A DNA stretch of 64,000 bases, from NCBI GenBank assembly GCA_036389135.1, contig DASVQP010000117.1:1-64000 (forward strand), in the 5' to 3' direction. This document shows positions 25,846-34,643 of this stretch, in pieces. Position 1 is the first letter of the stretch; each line of letters starts with the position of its first letter. The translations under genes and the position numbers were made by a program. The notes beneath the pieces were generated by a model. That model saw only the letters and a program-made list of their open reading frames with translations. It did no database searches and was not told where the DNA came from. Source of the stretch: Longimicrobium sp. (GTDB lineage: Bacteria; Gemmatimonadota; Gemmatimonadetes; Longimicrobiales; Longimicrobiaceae).

Positions 25846-27468
25846 TTGAGCCTGCGCATCGAAGCCGGGCCCATCCGTGGGTCGCGGCTGGTGGACGACT
25901 ACCTGGCGGGAGCGCCCGGGATCTCCGCGTTCTACGCCGGGCACCCGCTGGACCCCGCGGCGTACCGCGCAAAGCTGGCGGAGGTGCAGCGCCGCTTCGA
26001 CCGCCCGGCGCGCGGGCGTACGGCGGCCGCGCTGCGCCCCACGTCGGCTGGCGCGGCGGAGCGGCTGCGGCGCTTCGTGGAAGAGGGCGGGGCGATGGTC
26101 ACCACGGGCCAGCAGACCGGCCTCTTTACCGGCCCCCTCTACACGATCCACAAGATCCTCTCCGCGATCCGCCTGGCCGAAGCGCTGGAGGCGGAGCTCG
26201 GCGTGCTCGTCCTCCCCGTCTTCTGGGCCGCCTCCGAGGACCACGATTTCGCCGAGGTGAACCACGCCTGGGCGGTCGATGGAGCCGGCGAGCTCCACCG
26301 TTTCGGCATCCAGGCCACGGACCGGCGCGCCGTGCCGATGAGCGAAATGAGGCTCGGATCGAACGTAGAAAGCGCCTTCGATGGCTTTGCGCAAGCGATT
26401 GATCCCGATGGCGATGCGTTACGCGTTCTCACACGTATTCGAGCCGCTTACCAGCCCGGCCGCACGATGGCGGAGGCGTTCCGCGACACGATCGCCGAGC
26501 TCTTTTCAGGCTTCGATCTCCTGGTGACGGACGCCGCCGATCCGGCGCTGAAGGCAGCCTCCGCGGAGATCCTCCTGGCCGAAGCGGCGAACGCGGCGGA
26601 GCACGAGCGGCTCGTCGCGGAGCAGACTGCAGCGCTCGAAGCCGCTGGCTATCCGTCGCAGGTCGTCGTGGCTGAAGGGGCGACGAACCTCTTCATCCAG
26701 GGCGTGGAGGGCGCGCGCGGGCCCGGCGGTCGCGAGCGGCTCCAGCGCGACGGCGACGGCTTCATCGCCTCCGAGATCCGCCGCCGTTTTACCCGCGCCG
26801 AGCTGGAATCGCTGCTGCGCGATCAGCCGGGCGCCCTGAGCCCGAACGTCTTCCTGCGCCCCGTGGTGGAATCCGCCGTCTTCCCGACGCTGGCGTACGT
26901 CGGGGGCCCGGCGGAGACGGCGTACTTCGCGCAGATCGGCCCGCTGTTCGAGGCGTCAAACATCCGCATGCCGCTCGTCTTCCCACGCTTCGCCGCGCTG
27001 ATCGCGCCCGCGGAGGCGGAAGAGGCGCGCGCCGCCCTCGCCATCACGGACGAGGAGCTGCGCCTTCCGGAGCACGAGCTAGTCGAGCGTGTCGCGCGGC
27101 GCCGCATTCCGCCCGAGGTCGCGGAGCAGCTGCGGGCACTCCGGGGCTCCATCGTAAGCGGCTTCGGGAGCGTGATCGATGCGGCGCACGCCATCGATCC
27201 CAACCTGGATCTGGCTATCGGGGCGCGCCGCAACCGGGCGATCATGGAAGTCGCAAAGGCCGAACGAAAGGTTGTCCGTCACGTGAAGCGCAACGACGCG
27301 GAGCTGCGGCGCGGGACGAGCCTTGCACGCAACCACCTGCGGCCACGTGGGTTGCCCCAGGAGCGCGTGCTCACCGTCTTCCAGTACCTGATACGCCAGC
27401 CGTCGCTCCTGCACGATCTGGCAGCGGCCATGCATGTGCAGCTCCGCCCCGCGGCAGTGCCCGCGTGA
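25846..27468 (+). CDS. bshC: Putative bacillithiol cysteine-adding enzyme BshC
   Basis: BshC completes bacillithiol by adding cysteine to glucosaminyl-malate. The 540-aa protein has the family marks VTTGQQTGLFTGPLYTIHK (about 85-103) and LPVFWAASEDHDFAEVNH (about 124-141), an extended C-terminal coiled region, and the usual length. It begins at a TTG preceded by AGGGAGAGG. bshA and bshB are not in the window. Its presence suggests bacillithiol rather than glutathione as the main thiol, a trait of Firmicutes, Deinococcus, Bacteroidota and some Gemmatimonadota and Acidobacteriota. Confidence 0.9.
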   Translation: MSLRIEAGPIRGSRLVDDYLAGAPGISAFYAGHPLDPAAYRAKLAEVQRRFDRPARGRTAAALRPTSAGAAERLRRFVEEGGAMVTTGQQTGLFTGPLYTIHKILSAIRLAEALEAELGVLVLPVFWAASEDHDFAEVNHAWAVDGAGELHRFGIQATDRRAVPMSEMRLGSNVESAFDGFAQAIDPDGDALRVLTRIRAAYQPGRTMAEAFRDTIAELFSGFDLLVTDAADPALKAASAEILLAEAANAAEHERLVAEQTAALEAAGYPSQVVVAEGATNLFIQGVEGARGPGGRERLQRDGDGFIASEIRRRFTRAELESLLRDQPGALSPNVFLRPVVESAVFPTLAYVGGPAETAYFAQIGPLFEASNIRMPLVFPRFAALIAPAEAEEARAALAITDEELRLPEHELVERVARRRIPPEVAEQLRALRGSIVSGFGSVIDAAHAIDPNLDLAIGARRNRAIMEVAKAERKVVRHVKRNDAELRRGTSLARNHLRPRGLPQERVLTVFQYLIRQPSLLHDLAAAMHVQLRPAAVPA

Positions 27469-27492
27469 AGCGATCCCCAACCTGGTGCGCGC

Positions 27493-29223
27493 ATGAGTGA
27501 GAGCGACGACGAGACCCTGCTGTATCCCAAGCGCGACCGCGGCGAGGCGCAGTTCAATCCCGAGCCCGACGATCCCGGCGCCGTAGATCCCGACGCCGTA
27601 CCGAAGTCGCCACGCGCCGCACCCTCCGGCAACCGCGCGTCGGCGATGATCGCGGCGGGCATCCTGCTGAGCCGCATGGCCGGGCTCCTGCGCGAGGCGG
27701 TGAGCGCGCAGTTCCTGGGCACTTCGCTGTACGCCGACGCGTTCCGGGCCGGGATACGCATGCCCAACGTCCTCCAGAACCTGCTGGGGGAGGGGACGCT
27801 GAGCGCGTCGTTCATCCCGGTGTACGCGGAGCTGGTACACCAGGGGCGCAAGGAAGAGGCGGGACGCGTTGCCGGCGCCATCTTCGCGCTCCTTTTCGCC
27901 GTCGCGGGCGCGCTCGCGCTCTTCGGGTTCCTGCTGGCGCCGGTGCTCACCAGCATCTTCCTCCCCGGCTTCGAAGGGGAGCGGCGTGAGCTGACCATCT
28001 CCATTGCCCGCATCATCTTCCCCATGACGGGGGTGCTGGTGCTCTCGGCGTGGTCGCTGGGGATCCTGAACAGCCACCGCAACTTCTTCGTCCCGTACGT
28101 CGCGCCGGTGCTGTGGAACGCGTCGATCATCGGCGCGCTCTTCATCTTCGGCGGGCGCGTGCCGCCGGACGAGCTGGTGATCGCGGCGGCGTGGGGCGCA
28201 CTGCTGGGCGGAGTCCTTCAGTTCGCGATCCAGCTTCCCTTCGTGCTGCGGCTGGAGCGATCGCTCAAGATCCGCTGGGACATGAAGATGGAGGGGGTGC
28301 GGACCGCGGTGCGCAACGCCGTCCCGGCGATCATGGGGCGCGGCGTGGTGCAGGTGAGCAGCTACGCGGACATCGTGCTGGCGAGCTTCCTGGCCGCGGG
28401 CGCCGTCTCCACCTACACGTACGCGCTGACGCTGTACATCCTCCCGGTGAGCCTCTTCGGGATGTCGGTGGCCGCCGCGGAGCTCCCGGAGCTCTCACGC
28501 CAGCGCACCGCCGCCATCGAGGTGCTGCGCGACCGGGCCAAGGCCGGGCTGCAGCGGATCGCGTTCTACGTGGTCCCGTCGTTCGTCGCCTTCATCGCAC
28601 TGGGCGACGTGGTGGTCGCCACGCTCTACCAGCGCGGCCAGTTCACGCGCAACGACACGCTGGCGGTGTGGGTCACGCTCGCCGGCCTCACCCTCGGCCT
28701 CCTGGCGACGACGACCTCGCGCCTCCTTTCGTCCACTTTCTTCGCCCTGCGCGACACCAAGACGCCGGCGCGCATGGCCACCATCCGCGTGGTGCTTTCC
28801 ATCGTGCTCGCCATCGTGCTGATGCTGAGCTTCGAGCGCATCACCGTGGGCGGGGTGCTGCTTCCGGGCGGGTGGCTGTCGTGGATGACGATCGGCGGGA
28901 AGCCGATGGGGACGGTGGGGCTGGCGCTCGCCTCCGGGATCTCCGCATGGGTGGAGTGGGCCCTGCTGAAGCGCGCGCTGCGCAAGCGGATCGGGCCCGT
29001 AGGTGCCGGCGCGGGGCCGCTGGCGCGGATGTTCGGGGCGGCGCTGGCGGGGTGCGCCGCGGCGTTCGGCGTGCGCATGCTGGTGGGCGACTGGCACCCG
29101 ATTCCGCTGGGCGTGGTGGTCGGGGGGACGTTTGGCGCGGTGTACTTCGCCATCACGGCGATGCTGGGGCTGGAACAGTCCGGCGCGCTGTTCAAGCGCT
29201 TCGGGCGGATGCTGGGGCGGTAG
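27493..29223 (+). CDS. murJ: Lipid II flippase MurJ
   Basis: MurJ moves lipid II across the inner membrane for peptidoglycan synthesis. The 576-aa protein has a charged, disordered N-terminal stretch of about 50 residues, then the MviN core: AAGILLSRMAGLLREAV (about 55-71), RMPNVLQNLLGEGTLSASFIPVY, and about 14 hydrophobic helices. The N-terminal tail is longer than in E. coli; the first helix region matches the family well. The stop codon is followed at once by a family F repeat. Confidence 0.95.
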   Translation: MSESDDETLLYPKRDRGEAQFNPEPDDPGAVDPDAVPKSPRAAPSGNRASAMIAAGILLSRMAGLLREAVSAQFLGTSLYADAFRAGIRMPNVLQNLLGEGTLSASFIPVYAELVHQGRKEEAGRVAGAIFALLFAVAGALALFGFLLAPVLTSIFLPGFEGERRELTISIARIIFPMTGVLVLSAWSLGILNSHRNFFVPYVAPVLWNASIIGALFIFGGRVPPDELVIAAAWGALLGGVLQFAIQLPFVLRLERSLKIRWDMKMEGVRTAVRNAVPAIMGRGVVQVSSYADIVLASFLAAGAVSTYTYALTLYILPVSLFGMSVAAAELPELSRQRTAAIEVLRDRAKAGLQRIAFYVVPSFVAFIALGDVVVATLYQRGQFTRNDTLAVWVTLAGLTLGLLATTTSRLLSSTFFALRDTKTPARMATIRVVLSIVLAIVLMLSFERITVGGVLLPGGWLSWMTIGGKPMGTVGLALASGISAWVEWALLKRALRKRIGPVGAGAGPLARMFGAALAGCAAAFGVRMLVGDWHPIPLGVVVGGTFGAVYFAITAMLGLEQSGALFKRFGRMLGR

Positions 29224-29583
29224 GGCCCCCACCCCCGCTCGTCACCTCGCGGCCCCTCCCCCAATAACTGCCTGGGGGAGGGGCGTGGGCGTGGATCGGC
29301 GCGGGCGGGCCGGGGTGGCGCGGGGGCGGGCACGGGCAGCCACGCGGGGCGGCCCCTACAGGTTTCGTGATGGGCGGTGGTAGAGCCGGGGCGGAGGGTG
29401 GGCGCGATGAATCGCGCCCCTACCGGATCGGTGTGGACGGGTGGGCGGCGGAGCGACGTTGGACACGGGCGCGATCAATCGCCCCCCTACGGGCATCGCG
29501 ACCCGCACGGATCCGTGCGTACGCCCCTCCCCCAGGTTGTTTTGGGGGAGGGGCCGCGAGGTGACGAGCGGGGGAGGGGCCCG
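29221..29583. repeat. Repeat-filled gap between murJ and uvrC
   Basis: This region holds, in order: a stop-linked C/G-rich inverted repeat (29221-29287), a GGGCAGCC/GGGGCGGCCCC unit (about 29334-29360), two GGGCGCGAT-type palindromes (29400-29419 perfect, 29467-29486 with one mismatch), and a second C/G-rich inverted repeat (about 29521-29583). The last is a reversed copy of the first: both carry CCGCTCGTCACCTCGCGG or its complement. No gene is visible. Confidence 0.75.
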
Positions 29584-29664
29584 GCCGCCCCCCAGGGCTC
29601 CCCGCCGCCCTCGCGGTGTATTAACCCGCCGAACCATCCCCGAAGCCCAGAGCAGCCGCGCACG

Positions 29665-31506
29665 ATGTCGATCAGCTCCACCGTTGAAGCAAAGCTCCGC
29701 CACCTTCCGGCCAGCCCCGGCGTGTACCTGTACAAGGACGCGGCGGGGGAGATCATCTACGTGGGCAAGGCGAAGTCGCTGCGCTCGCGGGTGAGGTCGT
29801 ACTTCCAGGCGGGCACCACGCACTCCATCAAGACGCGCGAGCTGGTAAGGCGCGTGGAGGACCTGGAGACGATCGTGGTGGACTCGGAGCCGGAGGCGCT
29901 GATCCTGGAGAACAACCTGATCAAGGAGCACCGCCCCCGCTTCAACATCAGCCTGCGCGACGACAAGACCTACCCGTACATCAAGGTCACCGCCGAGCGC
30001 TTTCCGCGCGTGTACGTCACGCGGCGGCTGGAAAAGGACGGGTCCCGCTACTTCGGGCCGTACACGGACGTGCGGCGGATGCGGCAGTCGCTGGAGCTGG
30101 TGAAGAAGCTGTACACCGTGCGCTCGTGCCGCCACGACCTGCCCAGCGCCCGGGTGGACCGGCCCTGCCTGGACCACGCCATGGGGCTGTGCATGGCGCC
30201 GTGTGTGGGGCTCCAGTCACAGGAGGAGTACGGGGCCATGATCGCCGAGATCCTGGACGTGCTCGGCGGGCACACGCGCAGGGCGGCGGCGCGCATCAAG
30301 GAAGAGATGGCGGCCGCGGCGGCGGATATGAACTTCGAGAGGGCAGGGGAGCTGCGCGATGCGCTCCAGCGGATGGAGTCGATGGAGCAGCGCCAGCGCG
30401 TGCTGGACATGGCGGGCTCGGACCGCGACGTCGTCGGCTTCGCGCGCGACGGGGCGGAGGGGTGCGGCGTCGTGCTGCAGATCAGGGAAGGGAAGCTGCT
30501 CGGCCGCGAAGCCCAGTTCCTCGCCAACCTCACCGACGAGAGCGACGAGGCGGCGCTGGGCGCGTTCGTCACCGCGCTCTACGCCGGGCGCGGGCAGCGC
30601 GATCCGGAGGGGATCCCGGGCGAGATCCTCCTCCCGGCGGACATCGAGGACCGCGCGGTGCTGGAGGAGTCGCTGCGCAGGCTGTGCGGCCGCGTGGTGA
30701 AGGTGAACACCCCCGAGCGCGGCAAGAAGGTCAGCCTCGTGGAGCTCGCCGCCCAGAACGCCCGCCACCTCCTGGAAGAGCGCAAGCTGATCGGCAACCG
30801 CGCCGCGGAGCGCGCTCCGGACGCGCTGTACGAGCTGCAGGAGAACCTGCAGCTCCCGCAGGTGCCGCGCACCCTGGTCTGCTTCGACATCTCGCACACG
30901 CAGGGGACGGAGACGGTGGCCTCGGCCGTCTTCTTTGAGAACGGGGAGCCGAACAAGGGCGAGTACCGGAAGTTCCGCATCAAGGGCGACTGGGGGAACG
31001 ACGACTTCGCGTCGATGCACGAGGTGGTCACGCGCTACTTCGGCCGCCGCATCGACGACGGGCGGCCGCTCCCGGACCTGGCGGTGATCGACGGGGGGAA
31101 GGGGCAGCTCGGCGCCGCGCTCAAGGCGCTGGCGGAGCTGGGGCTGGACGAGCAGACGGTGATCTCGCTTGCCAAGAAGGAGGAGGAGGTGTTCCTCCCC
31201 GGCCGCCCCGACTCCGTGCGCCTGTCCAGACGCGGCCAGGCGCTGCGGCTGCTGCAGCGGGCGCGCGACGAGGCGCACCGCTTCGCCATCAGCTACAACC
31301 GCAAGCTGCGGAGCAAGCGCACCATCCGCTCGGAGCTGTCGGAGATCCCGGGCGTGGGGGCGTCGCGGCAGAAGGCGCTGCTGGCTCGGTTCGGGTCGAT
31401 GCGGGCGGTGGCGGGCGCGTCGGAGGCGGAGATCGCGGCGCTTCCGGGGTTCGGGCCGGCGCTCGCCAGAAAGGTGCTGGAGCACGTGCGCGGGCGGGCG
31501 GCGTAG
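29665..31506 (+). CDS. uvrC: Excinuclease ABC subunit C
   Basis: UvrC makes both incisions in nucleotide excision repair. The 613-aa protein has the N-terminal GIY-YIG nuclease (GVYLYKDAAGEIIYVGKAKS, about 14-33), a Cys-containing stretch CRHDLPSARVDRPCLDHAMG, a UVR motif (NFERAGELRDALQRME, about 220) for UvrB contact, an RNase H-like endonuclease domain starting CFDISHTQGTETVAS, and a C-terminal helix-hairpin-helix pair (IPGVGASRQKALL, LPGFGPALARKVL). The ATG at 29665 follows 80 nt without repeats. Confidence 0.96.
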   Translation: MSISSTVEAKLRHLPASPGVYLYKDAAGEIIYVGKAKSLRSRVRSYFQAGTTHSIKTRELVRRVEDLETIVVDSEPEALILENNLIKEHRPRFNISLRDDKTYPYIKVTAERFPRVYVTRRLEKDGSRYFGPYTDVRRMRQSLELVKKLYTVRSCRHDLPSARVDRPCLDHAMGLCMAPCVGLQSQEEYGAMIAEILDVLGGHTRRAAARIKEEMAAAAADMNFERAGELRDALQRMESMEQRQRVLDMAGSDRDVVGFARDGAEGCGVVLQIREGKLLGREAQFLANLTDESDEAALGAFVTALYAGRGQRDPEGIPGEILLPADIEDRAVLEESLRRLCGRVVKVNTPERGKKVSLVELAAQNARHLLEERKLIGNRAAERAPDALYELQENLQLPQVPRTLVCFDISHTQGTETVASAVFFENGEPNKGEYRKFRIKGDWGNDDFASMHEVVTRYFGRRIDDGRPLPDLAVIDGGKGQLGAALKALAELGLDEQTVISLAKKEEEVFLPGRPDSVRLSRRGQALRLLQRARDEAHRFAISYNRKLRSKRTIRSELSEIPGVGASRQKALLARFGSMRAVAGASEAEIAALPGFGPALARKVLEHVRGRAA

Positions 31507-31571
31507 GGCGCGCTTCGTGCGTTGCCCGCGGGCGCACGACGAGCGAACACCGAACCGGATCTGGAGGGGGA

Positions 31572-32567
31572 ATGAAGATAGCCGTGCTGATGGGGGGAAC
31601 GAGCGCCGAGCGCGAAGTGTCGCTGGCCTCGGGGCTGGCGGTGGTGAAGGCGCTGCGCGAGAGGGGCCACGACGTGCGCGCCGTCGACACGGCACGGGGC
31701 TTCATCCCGCAGGACCAGGAGGGCGGCCTCCTTCCCGAAGGCGTGCACTCCGCGCCGCCCACCGAGCTGGGCTCCACGCTGGAGCTGATGGCGCTGGCCA
31801 ACGTCCCCGAGCTGCGCGACTCCGACGTCGCCTTCCTGGCGCTGCACGGCGGCACCGGCGAGGACGGCACCATCCAGGCGCTGCTGGAGACGGCCGGCGT
31901 GCGGTACACGGGCTCGGGTCCGCTGGGCTCGGGGATCGCGATGGACAAGGACATCTCCAAGCGCCTCCTGCGCGACTCGCAGGTGCCGACGCTGCCCTGG
32001 CGCGTGGCGCGGGCGCCGGACTTCACCTACGACGCGGACACAATCGAGGACCTGATCGGCTTTCCGCTGATCGTGAAGCCGTCGAAGCAGGGCTCCAGCG
32101 TGGGCCTCTTCGTCGTCAACGATCCGGACGAGCTGGCCAGCGCCGTTCGCGAGGCGTCGCAGTTCGACACGGAGGTGATGATCGAGCGCTACGCCAAGGG
32201 CCGCGAGCTCACGGTGAGCGTGATCGGCGACCAGGCGCTGCCGCCGGTGGAGATCCGCCCCAAGAAAGGGATCTACGACTACCACTCCAAGTACACGCCG
32301 GGGATGACGGAGTACCTCTGCCCGGCGCCGCTTGAGGAGGAGCTCGTGGCGCAGATGCAGGCGTACGCACTGCGCGCCTTCCGAGTGCTGAAGCTGCGCG
32401 GCTACGGGCGGATCGACTTCATCCTCGCCAAGGAGCAGCTCTGGTGCCTGGAGGCCAACACCCTTCCGGGGATGACGGCCACCAGCCTCTTCCCCAAAGC
32501 CGCCGCCGCGGCGGGGATGGACTTCGGGGAGCTGTGCGAACGGATCGTAACGGCCGCAGCAGGGTAA
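31572..32567 (+). CDS. ddl: D-alanine--D-alanine ligase
   Basis: Ddl makes the D-Ala-D-Ala dipeptide of peptidoglycan. The 331-aa ATP-grasp enzyme has the N-terminal MGGTSAEREVSLASG (about 7-21), LHGGTGEDGTIQALLE (about 93-108), the ATP-binding KPSKQGSSVG, and the metal site GRIDFILA ... CLEANTLPGMT. A strong Shine-Dalgarno (GGAGGGGG) precedes the ATG at 31572. A Lys in the serine-loop region (PKKGIYDYHSKYTPG) fits D-Ala rather than D-lactate ligases, though that is inference. Confidence 0.95.
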   Translation: MKIAVLMGGTSAEREVSLASGLAVVKALRERGHDVRAVDTARGFIPQDQEGGLLPEGVHSAPPTELGSTLELMALANVPELRDSDVAFLALHGGTGEDGTIQALLETAGVRYTGSGPLGSGIAMDKDISKRLLRDSQVPTLPWRVARAPDFTYDADTIEDLIGFPLIVKPSKQGSSVGLFVVNDPDELASAVREASQFDTEVMIERYAKGRELTVSVIGDQALPPVEIRPKKGIYDYHSKYTPGMTEYLCPAPLEEELVAQMQAYALRAFRVLKLRGYGRIDFILAKEQLWCLEANTLPGMTATSLFPKAAAAAGMDFGELCERIVTAAAG

Positions 32568-32576
32568 CTCGATAAA

Positions 32577-32597
32577 GGGGTGCCCGCGCGGCACCCC
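32577..32597 (+). terminator. Hairpin after ddl
   Basis: A perfect 8-bp stem GGGGTGCC/GGCACCCC with a CGCGC loop lies 9 nt past the ddl stop. No T-run follows, so it is a weak terminator at best or an mRNA 3' structure. Confidence 0.45.
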
Positions 32598-32664
32598 GAG
32601 CGATCCGGCTCCGCCCTGCGGCACTCCGCCGCGGGGCGGCCGTTCCAACCGCGGCGCCGTTCCC

Positions 32665-33540
32665 ATGGCCTACCGTTCTTCGTACGACACGCCCTTTCGG
32701 AGCTCCGTCACCCCCTGGGTGGCGAAGCTCCTGATCGCGAACACCGCGATCTTCATCATCGTGCTCCTGCTGAACCAGACGAGCGCGAAGGGAATCGTGG
32801 ACGAGTACCTCGTGCTCGACCGCGACAACCTCCTGACGCGGCCGTGGACGCCGGTGACCTACGCGTTCACGCACGCGGCGGTCTTCCACTACCTGTTCAA
32901 CATGCTGGGCCTCTTCTTCCTGGGCCCGCCGCTGGAGGACCGCTGGGGCGGGCACGCCTTCCTGCGCTTCTACCTGGTGGCGGCGCTGGGCGGGGCGGTC
33001 TTCTCGCTTTTCATCCCCGGCGGTGTGCTCGGGGCGTCGGCCGCGGTCAACGGCCTGCTGCTGGCGTGGGCGCTGATCTGGCCCGACGCGCAGATCTACC
33101 TGTTCGGCATCATCCCGGTGAAGGTGAAGTGGCTCGCGATCGCGCTGGTGGTGTTCAGCCTGATCAACTCCGCGGGCTCCGGCGCCGGCGACGGGGTGGC
33201 GCACCTGGCGCACCTGGGCGGCTTCGTGGCGGCCTTCATCTACCTGAAGAGCCCCTGGGCGCCCAGCGAGTGGGGCGAGGTGCCGGCGCGCCCCAGCAAG
33301 CGCAAGAAGAAGGAGAACGCGCTGGCGGCGTGGGTGGGGAAGAAGCGCTCCGGCCCGCAGCCGGTCGCCTCCACGCCCGTCACGCCGCACCCCAGCGCCC
33401 CCGCACACCGCGCCGAGCGCGAGCTGCTGGACGACGTGGACCGCATCCTCGACAAGATCTCCGCCCAGGGCCTCGGCTCGCTGACGGACGACGAGCGGAA
33501 GCGGCTGGACGAGGTGAGCAGGCGGTACCGGACGAACTGA
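32665..33540 (+). CDS. Rhomboid-family intramembrane serine protease
   Basis: The 291-aa protein has six predicted membrane helices in its first 200 residues. Rhomboid marks are present: HYLFNMLGLFFLG with the oxyanion-side His/Asn (about 75), the serine helix LGASAAVNGLL (Ser about 131) and the catalytic His in AHLAHLGGFVAAF. The usual GxSG reads GASA, so one Gly is replaced by Ala; this variant is seen in other bacterial rhomboids. A basic, Pro-rich cytoplasmic tail (about 210-291) with a C-terminal DDVDRILDKISAQGLGSLTDDE helical stretch is typical of Bacteroidota-like members. Substrate unknown. Confidence 0.88.
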   Translation: MAYRSSYDTPFRSSVTPWVAKLLIANTAIFIIVLLLNQTSAKGIVDEYLVLDRDNLLTRPWTPVTYAFTHAAVFHYLFNMLGLFFLGPPLEDRWGGHAFLRFYLVAALGGAVFSLFIPGGVLGASAAVNGLLLAWALIWPDAQIYLFGIIPVKVKWLAIALVVFSLINSAGSGAGDGVAHLAHLGGFVAAFIYLKSPWAPSEWGEVPARPSKRKKKENALAAWVGKKRSGPQPVASTPVTPHPSAPAHRAERELLDDVDRILDKISAQGLGSLTDDERKRLDEVSRRYRTN

Positions 33541-33724
33541 GGGGGGCCCTCTCCCCCAGCGCCGCTCCGCGGCGCTTCCCCCTCCCCCGAAACTGCCCGG
33601 GGGAGGGGGTTTGCGCTCTGGCGGCGCGGGCCTCTCCCCGCTCGTTCCTCGCTGCCGCTCCCCAGCCCTTGCATCGATCCGTCCGTTCTGCGAAGGTCAC
33701 GTAGGGGCGCGATTTATCGCGCCC
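33538..33724. repeat. Repeat-filled gap after the rhomboid gene
   Basis: A stop-linked C/G-rich inverted repeat begins at the TGA (33538) and runs to about 33612. A CTCCCCGCTCGTTCCTCGCTG unit of the same family lies at about 33636-33657. A GGGCGCGAT/ATCGCGCCC palindrome with TT centre sits at 33705-33724. Nothing else is visible before the lipoprotein gene. Confidence 0.7.
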
Positions 33725-33800
33725 GTGGCTTGCGTGCGACGGACTCTTCGCCTCGCCGCGGTCCAGCGATGCGGGTCCCCCTCCAGATTGGAGACCAGCC

Positions 33801-34232
33801 ATGACACAACTGCGGATCGTCCTCCTTCTGCTCGTTGGGTTCGTGATGGGGTGCGGCGGAGGAGGCGCAACCGCCGGAGACCAGCCGACCCCCAGGAGCG
33901 GCGGGCGGGTCCTCACCGCGCAGGAGATGGAGGGACGTGGACACGGCAACCTCTACGAGGCAGTCAGCACCCTCCGCTCCGCCTGGGTGCGGGGGCGGCC
34001 CACCACCGACGTTACGGGTGAGGTCCTGGCCACCCCGCAGGTGTTCGTCGACGGGGTCTACCGAGGCGACATCGAGTACCTCCGGCAAATTCAAGCCAAC
34101 GATGTCGAATCGGTGCAGTATCTACACGCAGCCGAGGCGGCAGCCGTACTGCCGCCAATGCGCACCATCAGCCCGGCCGTCCTGGTGGTGCTGAAGCGTG
34201 GGCCGCGTAAAGGTGCGCTGCAGCCCACGTAG
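33801..34232 (+). CDS. Small lipoprotein with TonB-plug-like segment
   Basis: The 143-aa product has a lipoprotein signal (LRIVLLLLVGFVMGC, Cys about 18) and a Gly-rich linker. The body runs LTAQEMEGRGHGNLYEAV, then LRSAWVRGR, then PQVFVDGVYRGDIEYLRQI, then VESVQYLHAAEAAA. This order resembles the plug domain of TonB-dependent receptors, without a barrel. Similar stand-alone lipoproteins are, as far as I recall, frequent in Gemmatimonadota. The usual Gly-rich end is replaced by an unrelated tail. No function is known. It is the last plus-strand gene before dif. Confidence 0.7.
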   Translation: MTQLRIVLLLLVGFVMGCGGGGATAGDQPTPRSGGRVLTAQEMEGRGHGNLYEAVSTLRSAWVRGRPTTDVTGEVLATPQVFVDGVYRGDIEYLRQIQANDVESVQYLHAAEAAAVLPPMRTISPAVLVVLKRGPRKGALQPT

Positions 34233-34497
34233 CCGCGCGCGGCCGCGGAGGCCCCAGTCAAGGAGCCCGGCTCCGGCGCCTGACGAGTTGCGGCCGGCCG
34301 CTCGATTCGGCGATCGCGCAGGCGCCCCTCCAGGCCACGATCCTCGCGTGAGGCGGCATCCATGCTCCTGCGCGCCGCCCTCGTCGCTTACAGCGCAATT
34401 CTGAGGCTGTCCATGACGGAAGATGGTTCCTCGCGCGCGTGAGGCCCATGTGAGCCTGAAAAGCCGCAAATGCCCATTCCCAGCTCGCCCGCTTCCA

Positions 34498-34525
34498 ACT
34501 TCGTATAATACATATTATGTAAACC
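34498..34525 (+). other. dif: Chromosomal dif site (XerCD recombination site)
   Basis: A 28-bp site has the dif layout: left arm ACTTCGTATAA (34498-34508), 6-nt centre TACATA (34509-34514), right arm TTATGTAAACC (34515-34525). The right arm matches the Bacillus subtilis dif arm TTATGTAAACT at 10 of 11 bases; the left arm matches ACTTCCTAGAA at 9 of 11. The AT-rich site stands out in very GC-rich DNA. Gene direction changes here: all accepted genes to the left are on plus, most to the right on minus, as expected at a replication terminus. XerD is encoded at 62205-63080. Confidence 0.88.
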
Positions 34526-34530
34526 TATTG

Positions 34531-34596
34531 CGTGGAGAACCGTGGAGAACTCGGTTGAGTTCTCCACTGGGCAGAAATCAAGGGGTTCGATCCCCT
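34531..34596. repeat. Direct and inverted repeats beside dif
   Basis: Five bases after dif, the 10-mer CGTGGAGAAC is repeated in tandem (34531-34550). Its second copy opens a perfect 11-bp hairpin GTGGAGAACTC/GAGTTCTCCAC (34542-34567, GGTT loop). A second small hairpin, AGGGG/CCCCT, lies at 34581-34596. The wider gap 34233-34643 has no gene I can support. Confidence 0.6.
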
Positions 34597-34643
34597 GCTC
34601 TGGTATGGGGTTGGAGCGGAACGAGCTGACGCGGCGGGAGAAG

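Noticed and set aside
29377-29664. Longer N-terminus for uvrC
   Set aside because: The upstream frame translates the GGGCGCGAT palindromes (as Gly-Ala-Met-Asn-Arg-Ala-Pro) and other repeats. The GIY-YIG domain fits the ATG at 29665.
34498-34525. loxP-like site
   Set aside because: AACTTCGTATA matches one loxP arm, but the other arm fits poorly. The 11-6-11 structure and the TTATGTAAAC arm fit dif much better.
34581-34605. tRNA 3' end or attachment-site remnant (GGGGTTCGATCCCC)
   Set aside because: The perfect hairpin has a 6-nt loop, whereas a T-arm needs 7. No matching acceptor strand or anticodon arm is found upstream.
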